Source of the DNA: Paraphysomonas bandaiensis
Taxonomy: Eukaryota > Chrysophyceae
Direction: 5' to 3'
DNA length: 64,000 bases
Assembly (NCBI GenBank): GCA_965644295.1
Contig: CBFFRP010000324.1
Coordinates: 288,261 to 352,260, forward strand
The notes under the pieces are model-generated. The model did no database searches. It saw only the letters and a list, made by a program, of their open reading frames with translations, and was not told where the DNA came from. The position numbers and the translations under genes were made by a program. Positions 21,276 through 33,000 of the stretch are shown piece by piece (the first letter of the stretch is position 1; each line of letters begins with the position of its first letter).

Positions 21276-21798
21276 TCCTCACTGTCATCAACAATGTCAC
21301 GATCTAAGCACCAGAAGATACTGACTCAGAAGATCCATCCCTCTATATGTATGTGTGTATGTATGTGTGTGTGTGTGTGTTAAGTTATGCATATGTATTA
21401 TGGTCATGATGTGCGTGTTGTAGTCACTGCTCGTGCAGTGTGGTTGCGGCGTAGTGTATGCACACCGCGTCCTCACCACACACTCATGACGCGTGTTCGA
21501 TGCTCTTGTGGGGTGTTTTTGTCAATTCAATTTTTTTTGTACGTGTTTTTCTATATGTTATGCTGCGCTGTGCTGTGTGCATGAATGTATCCGGTGCGAG
21601 GAACACATTTTGAAATGCGCACATCATACGCAACACAACAAACACAGTAACACTCGGGATGCAGGCTGTGCTGAGTGATGCGCGATGCATCTATTCCTAC
21701 CTCATGTCGAAAGTGTATGTTTTTCGACAGCAGATGTCTTTCCACGACAAGGTTAGTTTGCTAGTACTGTGTGTTCGTATGTGCGTTCTGTGCCTGTT

Positions 21799-22570
21799 CA
21801 ACACTGTGCTCATTGATGTAATAAATGATACGTGTGAGTCAAGTGGGGGCACAGTGGGGGTTCATCGCTTTCGGTTTGTTCAATTGCTTGATCACTTTTG
21901 ATACAAACCGAGAAGCTTGATGATTTAGGGTCTGCTCTCTAGTCTTTGCACTGGATTTGAGCTGGTTCCCACCTAAACGGGGCTTTGTTGCATGTGACGT
22001 GAGTTTCATTGCAGCAATTAAGAGGTGTGTATTGAGCAATCAGAAAACCACCCCCGCATCACTGTTTCGTAGTATGTCATCTCGAGTTAATGACGAACCG
22101 ATTTAGTTGTACCTTCTCACTGTATCTGTAATGCATGAAGTATGTATATAAATGCTATTCTATTAATGATTATATGTTGCATGTGCCTTATCAACACTGT
22201 GCTCATTGATGTAATAAATGATACGTGTGAGTCAAGTGGGGGCACAGTGGGGGTTCATCGCTTTCGGTTTGTTCAATTGCTTGATCACTTTTGATACAAA
22301 CCGAGAAGCTTGATGATTTAGGGTCTGCTCATCTAGTCTTTGCACTGGATTTGAGCTGGTTCCCACCTAAACGGGGCTTTGTTGCATGTGACGTGAGTTT
22401 CATTGCAGCAATTAAGAGGTGTGTATTGAGCAATCAGAAAACCACCCCCGCATCACTGTTTCGTAGTATGTCATCTCGAGTTAATGACGAACCGATTTAG
22501 CTGTACCTTCTCACTGTATCTGTAATGCATGAAGTATGTATATAAATGCTATTCTATTAATGATTATATA
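21799..22570 (+). repeat. 393-bp tandem duplication with a DDE_1 transposase-like fragment
   Basis: Bases 21799-22191 are repeated from 22192 to about 22570 with only a few differences (CTCTCTAG versus CTCATCTAG, TTAGTTG versus TTAGCTG). Each copy holds a frame containing LSWFPPKRGFVACDVSFI and AAIKRCVL, ending SRVNDEPI. The order PP...D...I.A.KR resembles the block around the last catalytic Asp in DDE_1 (pogo/jerky-type) transposases. Downstream, near 22712, IILRCWTEI resembles the conserved C-terminal CW motif of those proteins. Both are short and degenerate; assignment is tentative. Confidence 0.55.
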
Positions 22571-22904
22571 TGTGTTTCTAATACCTAGTTTCTTTGTGTG
22601 TGTTTTAGAGTGTGCGTTGCTTTTGAATCGGGCTGATGTCATAACACGCTTTCATTGTTGCAATGATCTCTGCCTTCTGAACTCTGTCGGCTGTCTTCGT
22701 GGAAAGGAAATTATATTGAGATGCTGGACTGAGATTCCATGATCAGTATTGACAGAACTGGTAGTGGAGCGTTATACTCTGAGTTCAACTGGAAAGTTGA
22801 TGATGTTTCTCAAGGTTAAGTAGAGGGGGTGTGCAAGAATTGTTTATGCAGCTGCTATGTATGACGTATAGTGGTTGCGCGATGGATTTATGTTGTACAA
22901 GTTA

Positions 22905-24330
22905 TACAGCTGCTACGTGTGTTCTTTCGTGTAGCTGACACCTGTGTTCTCTCGTTGCGCTAATTGAATGCTAGGCTCATGTTGCATCGAGAGATTGTAG
23001 TGTATGACGTGTGTAGGCGTTGTGTGATGGCTATATGTTATACAGTTATACAGCTGCTATGTGTGTTCTCTCGTGTAGCAGTACATTGTTATGCTACACT
23101 TGTGTTCTCTCGTTGTGCTAATGAATGCTAGGCTCATGTTGTATCGAGAGATAGCAGTGTATGACTTGTGTAGGCGTTGTGTGATGGCTATATGTTATAT
23201 AGTTATACAGCTGCTGTGTGTGTTCTCTCGTGTACAGTAGCTGAGTGAATATACGTGTAGCAGTACATTGTTATGCTACACTTGTGTTCTCTCGTTGTGC
23301 TAATGAATGCTAGGCTCATGTTGTATCGAGAGATAGCAGTGTATGACTTGTGTAGGCGTTGTGTGATGGCTATATGTTATACAGTTATACATCTGCTATG
23401 TGTGTTCTCTCGTGTACAGTAGCTTTGTGAATATACGTGTAGCAGTACATTGTTATGCTACACTTGTGTTCTCTCGTTGTGCTAATGAATGCTAGGCTCA
23501 TGTTGTATCGAGAGATAGCAGTGTATGACTTGTGTAGGCGTTGTGTGATGGCTATATGTTATACAGTTATACAGCTGCTATGTGTGTTCTCTCGTGTACA
23601 GTAGCTGAGTGAATATACGTGTAGCAGTACATTGTTATGCTACACTTGTGTTCTCTCGTTGTGCTAATGAATGCTAGGCTCATGTTGTATCGAGAGATAG
23701 CAGTGTATGACTTGTGTAGGCGTTGTGTGATGGCTATATGTTATACAGTTATACAGCTGCTATGTGTGTTCTCTCGTGTACAGTAGCTGAGTGAATATAC
23801 GTGTAGCAGTACATTGTTATGCTACACTTGTGTTCTCTCGTTGTGCTAATGAATGCTAGGCTCATGTTGTATCGAGAGATAGCAGTGTATGACGTGTGTA
23901 GGCTTTGTGTGATGGCTATTTGTTGAACGGAGTAGATACTCTAGTATAAGATAGGTGTAACGTGACGTGTATTGGTTGTGTGATGGATATAATATGTTGC
24001 ACTGAGTGAGTACTCGAGTATAAGATATGTGTGACGTGTATTGGTTGAGTGGTGGACATGTTGAACTGAGCGAATACTCGAATATAAGATATGTGTGACG
24101 TTACGTGTATTGGTTATATGTGATGCCTATATGTTGTACAGTTATTCTGCTATGTATGTTCTCTCGTTGAGCTGAGTGAATACTCTAGTATGCTCAGGTT
24201 TTACCGCCGAGCGATAGTAGCGTATGGCTTGTATTGGTTGAGTGATGGAAATATTGAACGTAGTGAATACTCTAGCATAGGATTTGTGTGACGCGACGTG
24301 TATTGGTGTTTTATGATGGCTATTAGTAGT
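22905..24330. repeat. 182-bp tandem repeat array within the TIR element
   Basis: ATGCTACACTTGTGTTCTC recurs at 23091, 23273, 23455, 23637 and 23819, giving an exact 182-bp period with near-identical units. Flanking, more diverged copies extend from about 22905 and to about 24330. Each unit has TGTTCTCTCGT twice and GTATCGAGAGATA once, so CTCTCG/CGAGAG makes a local dyad. The centre is homogenised and the edges are decayed, as expected for unequal exchange. Confidence 0.9.
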
Positions 24331-24547
24331 AGTATTAGGGCATTCAACGTAGTTACTGGTTAAAGGAAACGTGCTGTTGGTGTGTCCTATAGGACCTAAA
24401 TATTAATAAAAATAATTATTAACACTATACTATTGCATTCAAGCACTTTTAGAACCATTCTACAACAATTCTTAAAAGTCTAGTAAAATCTACTAGAATT
24501 TCCCAAATTTCTGAAAATTTCCCACGTTTGCATATTGTTTACTTGTT

Positions 24548-25162
24548 GCATCAAGTGATTTTGCTAGAAGTTCTTCCCACAAATAGATAAAAAAAAACGG
24601 CGTGTGGCGCATGTGAACATTTAGATTAAAGTTAGCAACAATTTGACGAAAATACATGATCCATAAACAACAGGAAAGGTTATTTTTCGAACAGGAAATA
24701 TTTCAGGGACGCTGTGTAGCAATGTAGTAATAGACTCATGAACACAACTAAACGGATACCGTATATTGTTATCGCAAGCAAGTTTAGCTCACACAGGAGC
24801 CACTTTTTGGACTGTAAACTCCTATGAGGCGGCAGCTAAGTCAGCAATGAAAGACAGAATTGACGTGGCAGGCGATTACACATCGTATCGAAATCGACTT
24901 AATGTCTTGCAACCTTTACAATAACCTGGCTTTAAAAGACTAATACTAATACCAAGAAACCCGTTTTCGACTATTCTATTGGCAAACAGAAATTATTATG
25001 ATATCCTTTACAAAATCAAACCCAGGGAATACTATTTACCAAACTATCCGCCAACAATTAAAAAGAGATAACCATGCATATGGATATTCCAAATAAGTGC
25101 GGGTATTGTCGTTCAACATATATATTTACACTTGTATCTTACATCTGTATATGAAATTCAAT
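24548..25162. other. Spacer between TIR element and fusion gene
   Basis: 615 bp of AT-rich DNA with no supported coding frame. The distal part presumably holds the 3' UTR of the minus-strand fusion gene, which stops at 25163. Confidence 0.55.
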
Positions 25163-28100
25163 CTAAACATCATAGAGCAAAAATATTGGAGTGTAAGTGT
25201 GAAAATTAATTTCATCAAACAATTCGTGGACACCTTGCGCAGTGTTCGCAATAAAAGACAAAACAGTCCCATTCCCCCCAGACAACTCTGGGTGAGATTT
25301 AGCAGCATACGACATGTACTGCTGCTTATCATTCCAGGGGGATGTAATAACGGGACCTGGAGAGCATCTCCATGGGCCTTCAATAGAGAAAGATCGGCAC
25401 AGTGTAATGAAATCATCATTCATTTCTAGGGTGGTAACGACCCAACTCATTGAGTTGTGGTCAAAATGAAGGCTAGCTTCGGACACACCTCCAGGTAAAG
25501 CCGCCAATCGATGGTAGTCGATAGACGTCGTGAGTTGACTGGGATTAGCCCAGGAATCAGGGGATGAGGGAACAAGAACCTGCATGGTTTCAACATTTCC
25601 GTGGAGTAGATCCATGGCAGGAATTCTACCAATTATTCGAACCTTACGATCACTTGTAAGAGAGTTTAAATCAAAAGAATCGTCATTAATGGATGAGTCA
25701 TAGGTCCCTAGGAGAAAGATATAGTCGTTACTGTCGGCGTAAAGGCGACCGTTGCTCTGAGCCATGTAGATCCTACGCAATCAACAATTATACCAGCAAG
25801 TAGAGCACTATACAACGCACCATCGCACTTTTCCTGTGGCCAGTAGACCTGTAGAAAATTTGAGTGGATGCACCACAGTATGCCACATGTCAGGCGGGTC
25901 CTTAGGATTTTCTACGACAACCGCAACAGAAGCCAATTCAGTGAATGACAAAATTCCAGCAGCCTTCTCAAGAGGATCACCCGGGTTGCGGGATAGTGAT
26001 TTCACTTGCTGACCAACCACGACGACCTTTACAGAGGGATCATTCCATCCAGCATCTTTATCAACTACAGAAAGACCGGACATTGGCCAAAACTTCTCCG
26101 ACGGAGAGCTATCTGAAAATATTGGTGCTGGCATTCCGTCAGTTTCAGATTTCCAATAGAACGAGGATCTTTGGATCACACCATTTGAATTCATACCGGT
26201 CCTGATATCAACAATGGCAACAGAATTGGAAATAATTTGAGCCTCCAGTCTCCTAAAACGTGATGAGAAATACAAGGATAAACTTCAACAAAAATAAAGT
26301 CATACCTTGTCGCCGTTGAAGTACCAATAAATGTATCACCAAATAGCCATATGTATCTTGATCCTTCACACTTGGAATTGTTACGTTGTTGAGATTCAAG
26401 ATGCCTGATATCAGGCAAACAGAAGCTCGATGCAACATCTCCACCTAGCCATCCAAATCTTTGAGGGCGAAATTTTAAATCTAATTGAGGAAGCGGTCGA
26501 TATTCTTGACCTGGAAACTGAGAACTACGAATGGTTGTATTTGAAGTATCCCGATATCCGTTCATAATAGCATCATATTTTATATCCTCAAAACGAAGAA
26601 TTTCATTGTACTTCAGGCTCGATATTACGGACAGCGTGTGCACAGCAGCATCTCCCCATGCTTCCATTCCTTCAGCACGCGAGGAAATATTCTTAAATAT
26701 AGATGACTGCCACACGCTAATGTGGCTTATTTCAAAGTTCGTAAACACTACAACCCCGGCAGGCCACGTACTTAGGAGATCCGAACAACTAGAAGATTCA
26801 TCGCATAATAGTCTGGCGTAATCCCAAAGTCTAACTGTACAGGCAGGATCATCCTTAACAACTGAACGAAAGCCATACCTAGCCCCTCGTTTCTTCAGTT
26901 TATCGAACACATCATACCCTATAGGCTGGAACAGTTTAGAATTATCAGCGAATCGGAAAAACCAATCATAGCCCATGTCATGCAATTTCAACGCTGCCGA
27001 TTTCATCAAAAACACAGAAGCAGCGGCCACTTCAATATCTTTTCCCCCACATTTATTTGTCAGGCGTCTCTTCGCTGCAGATGCGAATGGACTCAGATCA
27101 ACTGGCACCAACGTCACCAACGATGATGCCCTGGCGTCAAGTTGAATATTTTTAAAGTGCCATATCATTGTTGAATTTAAGCTTGACGGAATGAAAATAA
27201 CAATGGGACAATGATGGGCTTTCGCGTAATTGTCCACAAAGCTAGTCACTGTACTCGCTAAAATATTTAATCGATCTCTATGACCAAATGTATACAGTAC
27301 TCCCGTACTACTATTCAGTGCTCTCTTTCTATTTCTGCTAACAATCATACTGCGAGCATGTCGCTCACTCCTATCACTCTTCCCACCACTGAACACGTGC
27401 TGTGGTTCCACGACAGGTTGTGGTTCTATTCTAAATTTTAACGAGGTAGTATTGGCAGTTACTCCCCACAATGGGGACAGAACTCCACCGGATAAAGATG
27501 TTGATGTCTTTTGTGTCGAATTCAATAGTGACTGATTTCCACAGGTCCACTGGTTATAGTAGGCGCATCCGTCAACACGATGCAGGAACGGGTGCTGGCC
27601 CGGCATGGGAAGCCCCCCTGGTTTCTGACCGGCGAACGGTGGGTGGCTGTACGCGATATCTCCAAACACATGTACAGCTGAGGATGGAATGCCAAGGAGT
27701 ACAAATATAGTATGAAGCGGTGCATCGCCCCACCTGTGAGTGTACACTCTCCCCGACTTATCCACCGAGTCAAAAAATGCACGCCAAAGTGGGCTACGCC
27801 ATATGGAAGCCCGACTGATTTCGAAATTGTTGTAAACTACTTTTCCCTCTTCCCAGTGATTAAAAAACAAATCAACGTTCTTAGGATTAATGTAAATTCC
27901 AGAATTCACAGCTTCCTTTATGAAAGTATAGGAGTGATTCCAGAGGCCTTGGACACATCCGGGGTCGTCCGGAACAACATTAACAAAGCCGTAGCTCATG
28001 TTATTCACTCGCATAAAACGAAATAAGTCGTAACCTATAGGAGCAGAAAATCTACTATCATCGTCCAATCTGAGAATATACTCCACATCGCTGTAGCCAT

Positions 28101-29424
28101 TATCCGGGTCAAAAAGGTACGCGTGTATCCCCGCTGCATGGAACATGACCATATGGCGATAACCTAGAGTGCTGCTGCCAGGTGAGCAATGAGGGACAAT
28201 ATCTGGAATAACAACCTCATTGAGGTGAGGCGGAGTACGTAGACGAATTGAAATAAATCGCAACGGCATATCTGGAACGGCAGATTGTAAAGTATCCTTA
28301 TCTGCTGGAAGGAGGTCATCGTGGAATACCAATATATCGTACAGTGGAAACTGTCTATAAAAAGAACGATAGAGGGACCTGAGGGCACCACGCATCATCG
28401 ATACTCTGCCCCTATGGGTGAGAAAGTATATTACAGCTCTAACAGGTTCGTGCCACGTCGGTGTCACGATAGGCGGACGAAAGGAAGCATGGTTAATACG
28501 CGAAGGAGACTTTACGCTTCTTGATTCAAAGAACGACCCCGCATTGATGAAGGAATACTCAACTGCAACAGGAGGCCTCCCATTCAGACACGGCTGCAAA
28601 TTGACCTCTCGGCTAAAGGCAAGGAATCCATGCCGCATCATCCCTAAGAAAAATTCGGCTGTCGACTCTACAGATTCGTAGTGCAGTTCTATCAGGAGCT
28701 GACCGAAGGGAAACAAACCACTACGCCCATTGGCCCGAGAAAGTAGCTCTCTGAACACAGCCCACTCAGCCCCTTCAATATCCACCTTAAGTACATCAAT
28801 GTACGAATGATTCAGCCTATTCATGGCATCATATAAGTGCTCCACCAACATGAAGTTGTCGGTGGACCCGCTCGAGTTCCAGAGCCCCATCTTGTGGAAA
28901 GTAATGGACTCGCCTGCACTTTTCATTTCTCCAATGGTAGGATCGAAGGCAAATACTTTACACCCTGCAACAGATGATAGTTCCTGCTCAAAAGTAGAGT
29001 CTGTGCTGACTCCATAGCTGTATACTATACATTTCTCATCCTCATTTTGTCGATTCATGCCTAGCCAGCTCAATCCGCAAATCCACTTTCCTCCGTCCCC
29101 CACACTACCCACTCTCTGGATATCTGGGCAAGATAGTTCAGGTGGAAATAAATCCCATATGTTAACACTCGCATCTTTCGCAAAAGGAGAGAAAGAAGTC
29201 ACATTAACTGCTTTTAAGTTTCTAGTAAATGCTGGTGTTCTCGATTGCATCTGAGCATTGATCCAGTTATAAGAAGACCCATCAGGAGATTCTATACTAC
29301 TGGAGTAGGGAAATGTGAAGGAGGGAATACTGCTGAGTCCTACAGTTGCCCAGTATCCATTGTATAGTAAGAAACAGAGGAGAAGTATGCAGAGTGATGT
29401 GTATAGTTTGAATAGTCCGGTCAT
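25163..29424 (-). CDS. Multidomain secretory protein: METTL24-like + two GT15-like + propeller-like tail
   Basis: Three exons (29424-26306, 26252-25821, 25772-25163; introns 53 and 48 nt) join in frame for about 1386 residues. Residues 5-24 form a signal anchor, suggesting a type II Golgi protein. Residues ~95-300 match the METTL24/Methyltransf_22 family (SVGDGGKWICG, VYSYGVSTDSTFEQEL, LKVDIEGAEW). Residues ~326-597 are a KRE2/KTR-type GT15 domain: LRLDDDSRF 451-459, YNNFEISR 531-538, HRWGDAPLHT 563-572, DIAYSHPPF. Residues ~700-955 repeat it with a weaker acidic motif (FRFADNSKLF) but FTNFEIS and EAWGDAAVHT kept. Residues ~985-1386 contain FGWLGGDVASSF, IWLFGDTFIG and YAAKSHPEL, resembling DUF4185/GH43-like propellers. 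GT15 enzymes transfer alpha-1,2-mannose; the fused role is probably glycan building and modification in the Golgi (inference). It diverges from kinesin-2. Confidence 0.85.
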
Positions 29425-30173
29425 TGTCTATAGATTCATATATAGTGATATGATCATATGATTAGATGGATAATTGTTTGAAGTGATGACACTTATTGTG
29501 ATTCATCGTGTTACATGTTGTTGATAGAGTCATATAAGGTGACACGATCGCTCTATGGTGTGTGTTGGGATGTGGTTGATAGTCCCCAAGTCTTAACATC
29601 CATCCATACATGTATATATATATGTATATATACGATGATATGAGAAGGTGCATATGTATACAGCTCCATCCTACACTGCTGTGTAGATCCCTAGACACAC
29701 ACACCATACACCAGTACATGCCTACCATATGCTGTATAATGCACTCTATACGAGGTATACGTACTGTACTGGACATACTTCTAGACTTGTATGCATTCAG
29801 TGATGTGCAAAATACACACAGTGTATACGGCTGTATACCTACATATCGTACTGCTTTTTTTTGCGTTACAAAATTCAATGTATGTGGATGGGTATGTACA
29901 TGTACAGCAGTACGGTTTGTATGGTATACTCCAACAGTACATCTAATCCCACATACAGGAGTATATATACATATAGACTCTGTATATGTTTACATATGTA
30001 AGTACAGTCCAGCAGTACATGTATGTACAGCAGTACATACATATATACACACAGGACTGCTATTTCAAATGCTGCTAGGAGGTCAGTTAGTTACAGTACA
30101 GCCCACTCCCTCATTAAACTCACTTCACATATACGGAACTACATACTCATAACAGTATAATATATTCAATAAA
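29425..30173. promoter_or_regulatory. Divergent 5' region between fusion gene and kinesin-2
   Basis: A roughly 750-bp shared upstream space without a gene. It is dense in TATATACATGTATA-like palindromes and in GTATAC and TACAGCAGTAC words (29820-29835, 29898-29915, 30003-30035). The ORFs found here on both strands arise from this low complexity. Shared promoter function is inference. Confidence 0.4.
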
Positions 30174-33000
30174 ATGAGTTCCAAACCAGACGAGAGTGTG
30201 AAAGTGGTGGTAAGGATACGTCCTATGAGTGGGGAGGAGAACAGGAATGGAAATCAAGTGTAAGACAATTCAATCTCATTCTATTCCTATATAACACATA
30301 TACAGAGCCGCTGAAGCCTTTCCTGATCGTGGTCTTATTACAGTAAAGAATCCGAAGTCGAATGATAGAGAGCCTCCAAAAAACTTTACATTTGATGCTG
30401 TATTTGGTCCCAATACATTACAGAAAGATATATATAATATATGCGCCGCAAGTGTAGTAGAAAGTGTTTTAGGTGGATATAATGGTACTATATTTGCATA
30501 TGGGCAGGTGTGTATATGTATTATTGCGTTGACTGCATCTCATGTGTTGATTTGTGAATGTCTATACAGACCGGGGCGGGAAAAACGCACACCATGGAGG
30601 GCCGACCGGATCCCCCTGAACTCAGGGGAATCATCCCGAATTCTTTTCAACACATATTTGATTATGTATCAGCCGCGGACAGTGTTCAATTTTTGGTACG
30701 GGCATCGTATTTAGAGATATACAACGAAGAGATTCGAGGTCCAAGCACTATCATCCGAACGCCTTTTCTAACTTCATTTACACAGATCTTCTTTCGAAAG
30801 ACCCTAAGAACAAGCTGGAGCTTAAAGAAAATGTAGAAACTGGCGTATATGTGAAGGATTTGACGTCTTTTGTTGTAAAAAATGCAACTGGTGAGTGTTT
30901 GCTCTCAGTTTTCTTTAGTTTACTGACGTGGATATCACAGAGATCGATCACGTGATGCAGGCGGGAAAGAAAAACAGATCTGTGGGGGCAACTCTCATGA
31001 ATCAAACGTCGTCGCGGTCCCACTCGATCTTCACTATTGTTGTGGAATGCGCTGAAAGCGATGAGCGCGGTGACCATATTAGGGTCGGCAAGCTGAACTT
31101 GGTAGATCTTGCCGGTAGCGAAAGGCAGGGCAAGGTTCGGATCCCCATGCTGACATATTTTACGCAAATTTTATTCACTGTGCTTGCAGACTGGAGCTAC
31201 AGGAGACCGATTAAAGGAGGCGACCAAGATCAACCTTTCACTAGCGGCCTTGGGAAATGTCATCTCGGCACTGGTGGATGGTCGGTCTCAGCATATCCCT
31301 TACAGAGACTCTAAATTGACCAGGCTTTTGCAAAACTCTTTGGGTGGTAATGCGAAAACTGTTATGTGTGCTAACTGTGGTCCAGCGGATTATAACTACG
31401 ACGAAACACTGTCAACATTGCGATATGCCAATCGTGCGAAGAATATTAAAAATAAGCCCAAAATTAATGAAGACCCCAAAGACGCGATGTTAAGGGAGTT
31501 TCAGGATGAGATTAAGCGCCTAAAGGAGCAGCTAGAAGCAACCCAACGCGGCGTTATGATTGACGCCGACGGAAAAGAAATTTCAGTGGGAAATGCGCGA
31601 CAAGACATTGTTGAGAAGATTGTTGAGCGTGAGGTAGTCAAGGAAGTGCGTGTGGGTGTGTCAGAGGAGGAGATGGAAGAGATCAACCGCAAGGCAGCCC
31701 AAGAAAAGGAAATGCTTATGAAACAAGCTCAACAAGACATGAAGGCGCTCATTGAGCAGCAAAGCCGCACCGCACAAGAGAGAGAGGAGCTTCAGGCCGC
31801 CTTCTCTAAGGAGGCTGAGGATAGGAAGAAGTTGGAGGAACAGAAGTCTAGCCTCAACGCCAAGCTAAAGGTGCGGCTTATGTGGAACATGTTGCGTTGC
31901 AGTGATGCTCTAATGCTTGTTTTAGCAAATGGAGGAAAAGTTAATCAAAGGTGGTGAGATGATATCCAAGGCGTCCAAGCAGGAAGCAATGCTGCGAAAG
32001 GCCGAAATTGAGCTGCGCAACCGTGCAATTCAGGAGGCTAAGTTGGCACATGACCTGGCGGAGAAGGAGGAAATGAACCTACAGCTGGAGGAGCACTTCA
32101 GTAGTCTACAAGAGGAGGTAGAAGTAAAAACAAAAAAGCTGAAAAAGCTCTGGGGCAAGTACCAAGCAGCTACCAGGGAGGCGCAAGACTTGCAAGAGGA
32201 GTTTCAGGTACGACTGGCTCTTGCTTGATTGAGTATCTAAATGCGAATACCCAGACTGAACGCAGCGATATGCTCGATACAATCCGGCAGCTCTCTCGTA
32301 CATTGAAGCTTAAGGACTTGATTATCCAGAACTTTATTCCTGAGGAAACTGCGAAGTCGATTGAAAAGCGTGCGATGTGGAAGGAAGATGAGGATGTTTG
32401 GAGCATACCGGTGAGTCTAAATTCTGATGCTGTGTCCTCCATCTGACCGCCAATATTCTCTTCAATAGCAACTGGAATTTGCTGGCAATAAAGTTCGATC
32501 TAGTCGTCCCATATCGAGCACTAAGTTACGACGTCCAGAAACCGAGTACAGTCGCCACAGGTAGGAGCTGGCCTGCTTTATACATGTTATGACAGGTTTG
32601 ACAGAAAGCAATATGACGGAAACCCCCGGTATAAATATGACAACATTGTGCAAACTGAGTTGGATATGCCAGAGCGCACCACTCAAGTACGTCTTATATG
32701 GTAATAGTATCTGCGTAACTACTGTGACAGGAGTTTGAGGGACCGAATATGGTGTCTCGGGTAGATAACATACTGGCCGCATCAATACACGATGATGCTG
32801 ACGATGATGTATCGTTCTCTGTGGCCGACACTGCACCAGCCAACCCTTATCTACACTATACGGCTGATGGTGGGGAATCTATTGCTAAGAATGACGAGTC
32901 TGATCGCCGATCAGAAAAATCTCAACGTCCTAAAAGTGGCCGGAAGAGCAGCTCTAAAGATGGAAGGCCCAAGAGTGCAGCCAGAAAGCGCAACAATTAA
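30174..33000 (+). CDS. Kinesin-2 (KIF3/FLA10-type) motor subunit, 11 exons
   Basis: Exons: 30174-30259, 30306-30507, 30570-30738, 30786-30890, 30941-31134, 31190-31870, 31926-32207, 32255-32410, 32469-32560, 32596-32686, 32731-33000, giving about 775 residues. All introns are 35-62 nt. The N-terminal motor has VVVRIRPM, P-loop GQTGAGKT (95-102), switch I NQTSSRSH (208-215), switch II DLAGSE (243-248), [14 protein letters not shown] and the neck start [19 protein letters not shown] coiled coil follows (~350-560). Then come [13 protein letters not shown], the conserved kinesin-2 tail entry, and a basic, disordered tail ([15 protein letters not shown]). This is closest to the heterotrimeric kinesin-2 motors that carry anterograde intraflagellar transport. 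It converges with the BBS-type chaperonin gene. Confidence 0.92.

Larger units (their letters stand above)
20122..24544. mobile_element. Probable 4.4-kb DNA transposon with 27-bp terminal inverted repeats
   Basis: Bases 20122-20148 (AAGTAAACAATATGC...GTGGGAAA) are the exact reverse complement of 24518-24544 (TTTCCCAC...TGTTTACTT). A GTT triplet abuts both ends (20119-20121 and 24545-24547) and may be a target-site duplication. Inside are: coding-like minus-strand fragments (20340-21096); a 393-bp tandem duplication carrying a transposase-like fragment (21799-22570); a frame resembling a transposase C-terminus near 22700; and a 182-bp tandem repeat (22.9-24.3 kb). No intact transposase is present, so the copy is non-autonomous or decayed. 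Superfamily is uncertain: a DDE_1/pogo-like relationship is suggested by the fragment, but the right flank lacks the expected TA. Confidence 0.65.

Noticed and set aside
21799-22570. Link between the 393-bp duplication and the 393-bp satellite because of equal period
   Set aside because: The two sequences share no visible similarity; equal length is taken as coincidence.
29462-30152. ORFs of 138 and 180 residues between the fusion gene and kinesin-2
   Set aside because: They overlap on opposite strands in TATACATG/GTATAC low-complexity sequence and have no protein-like character.
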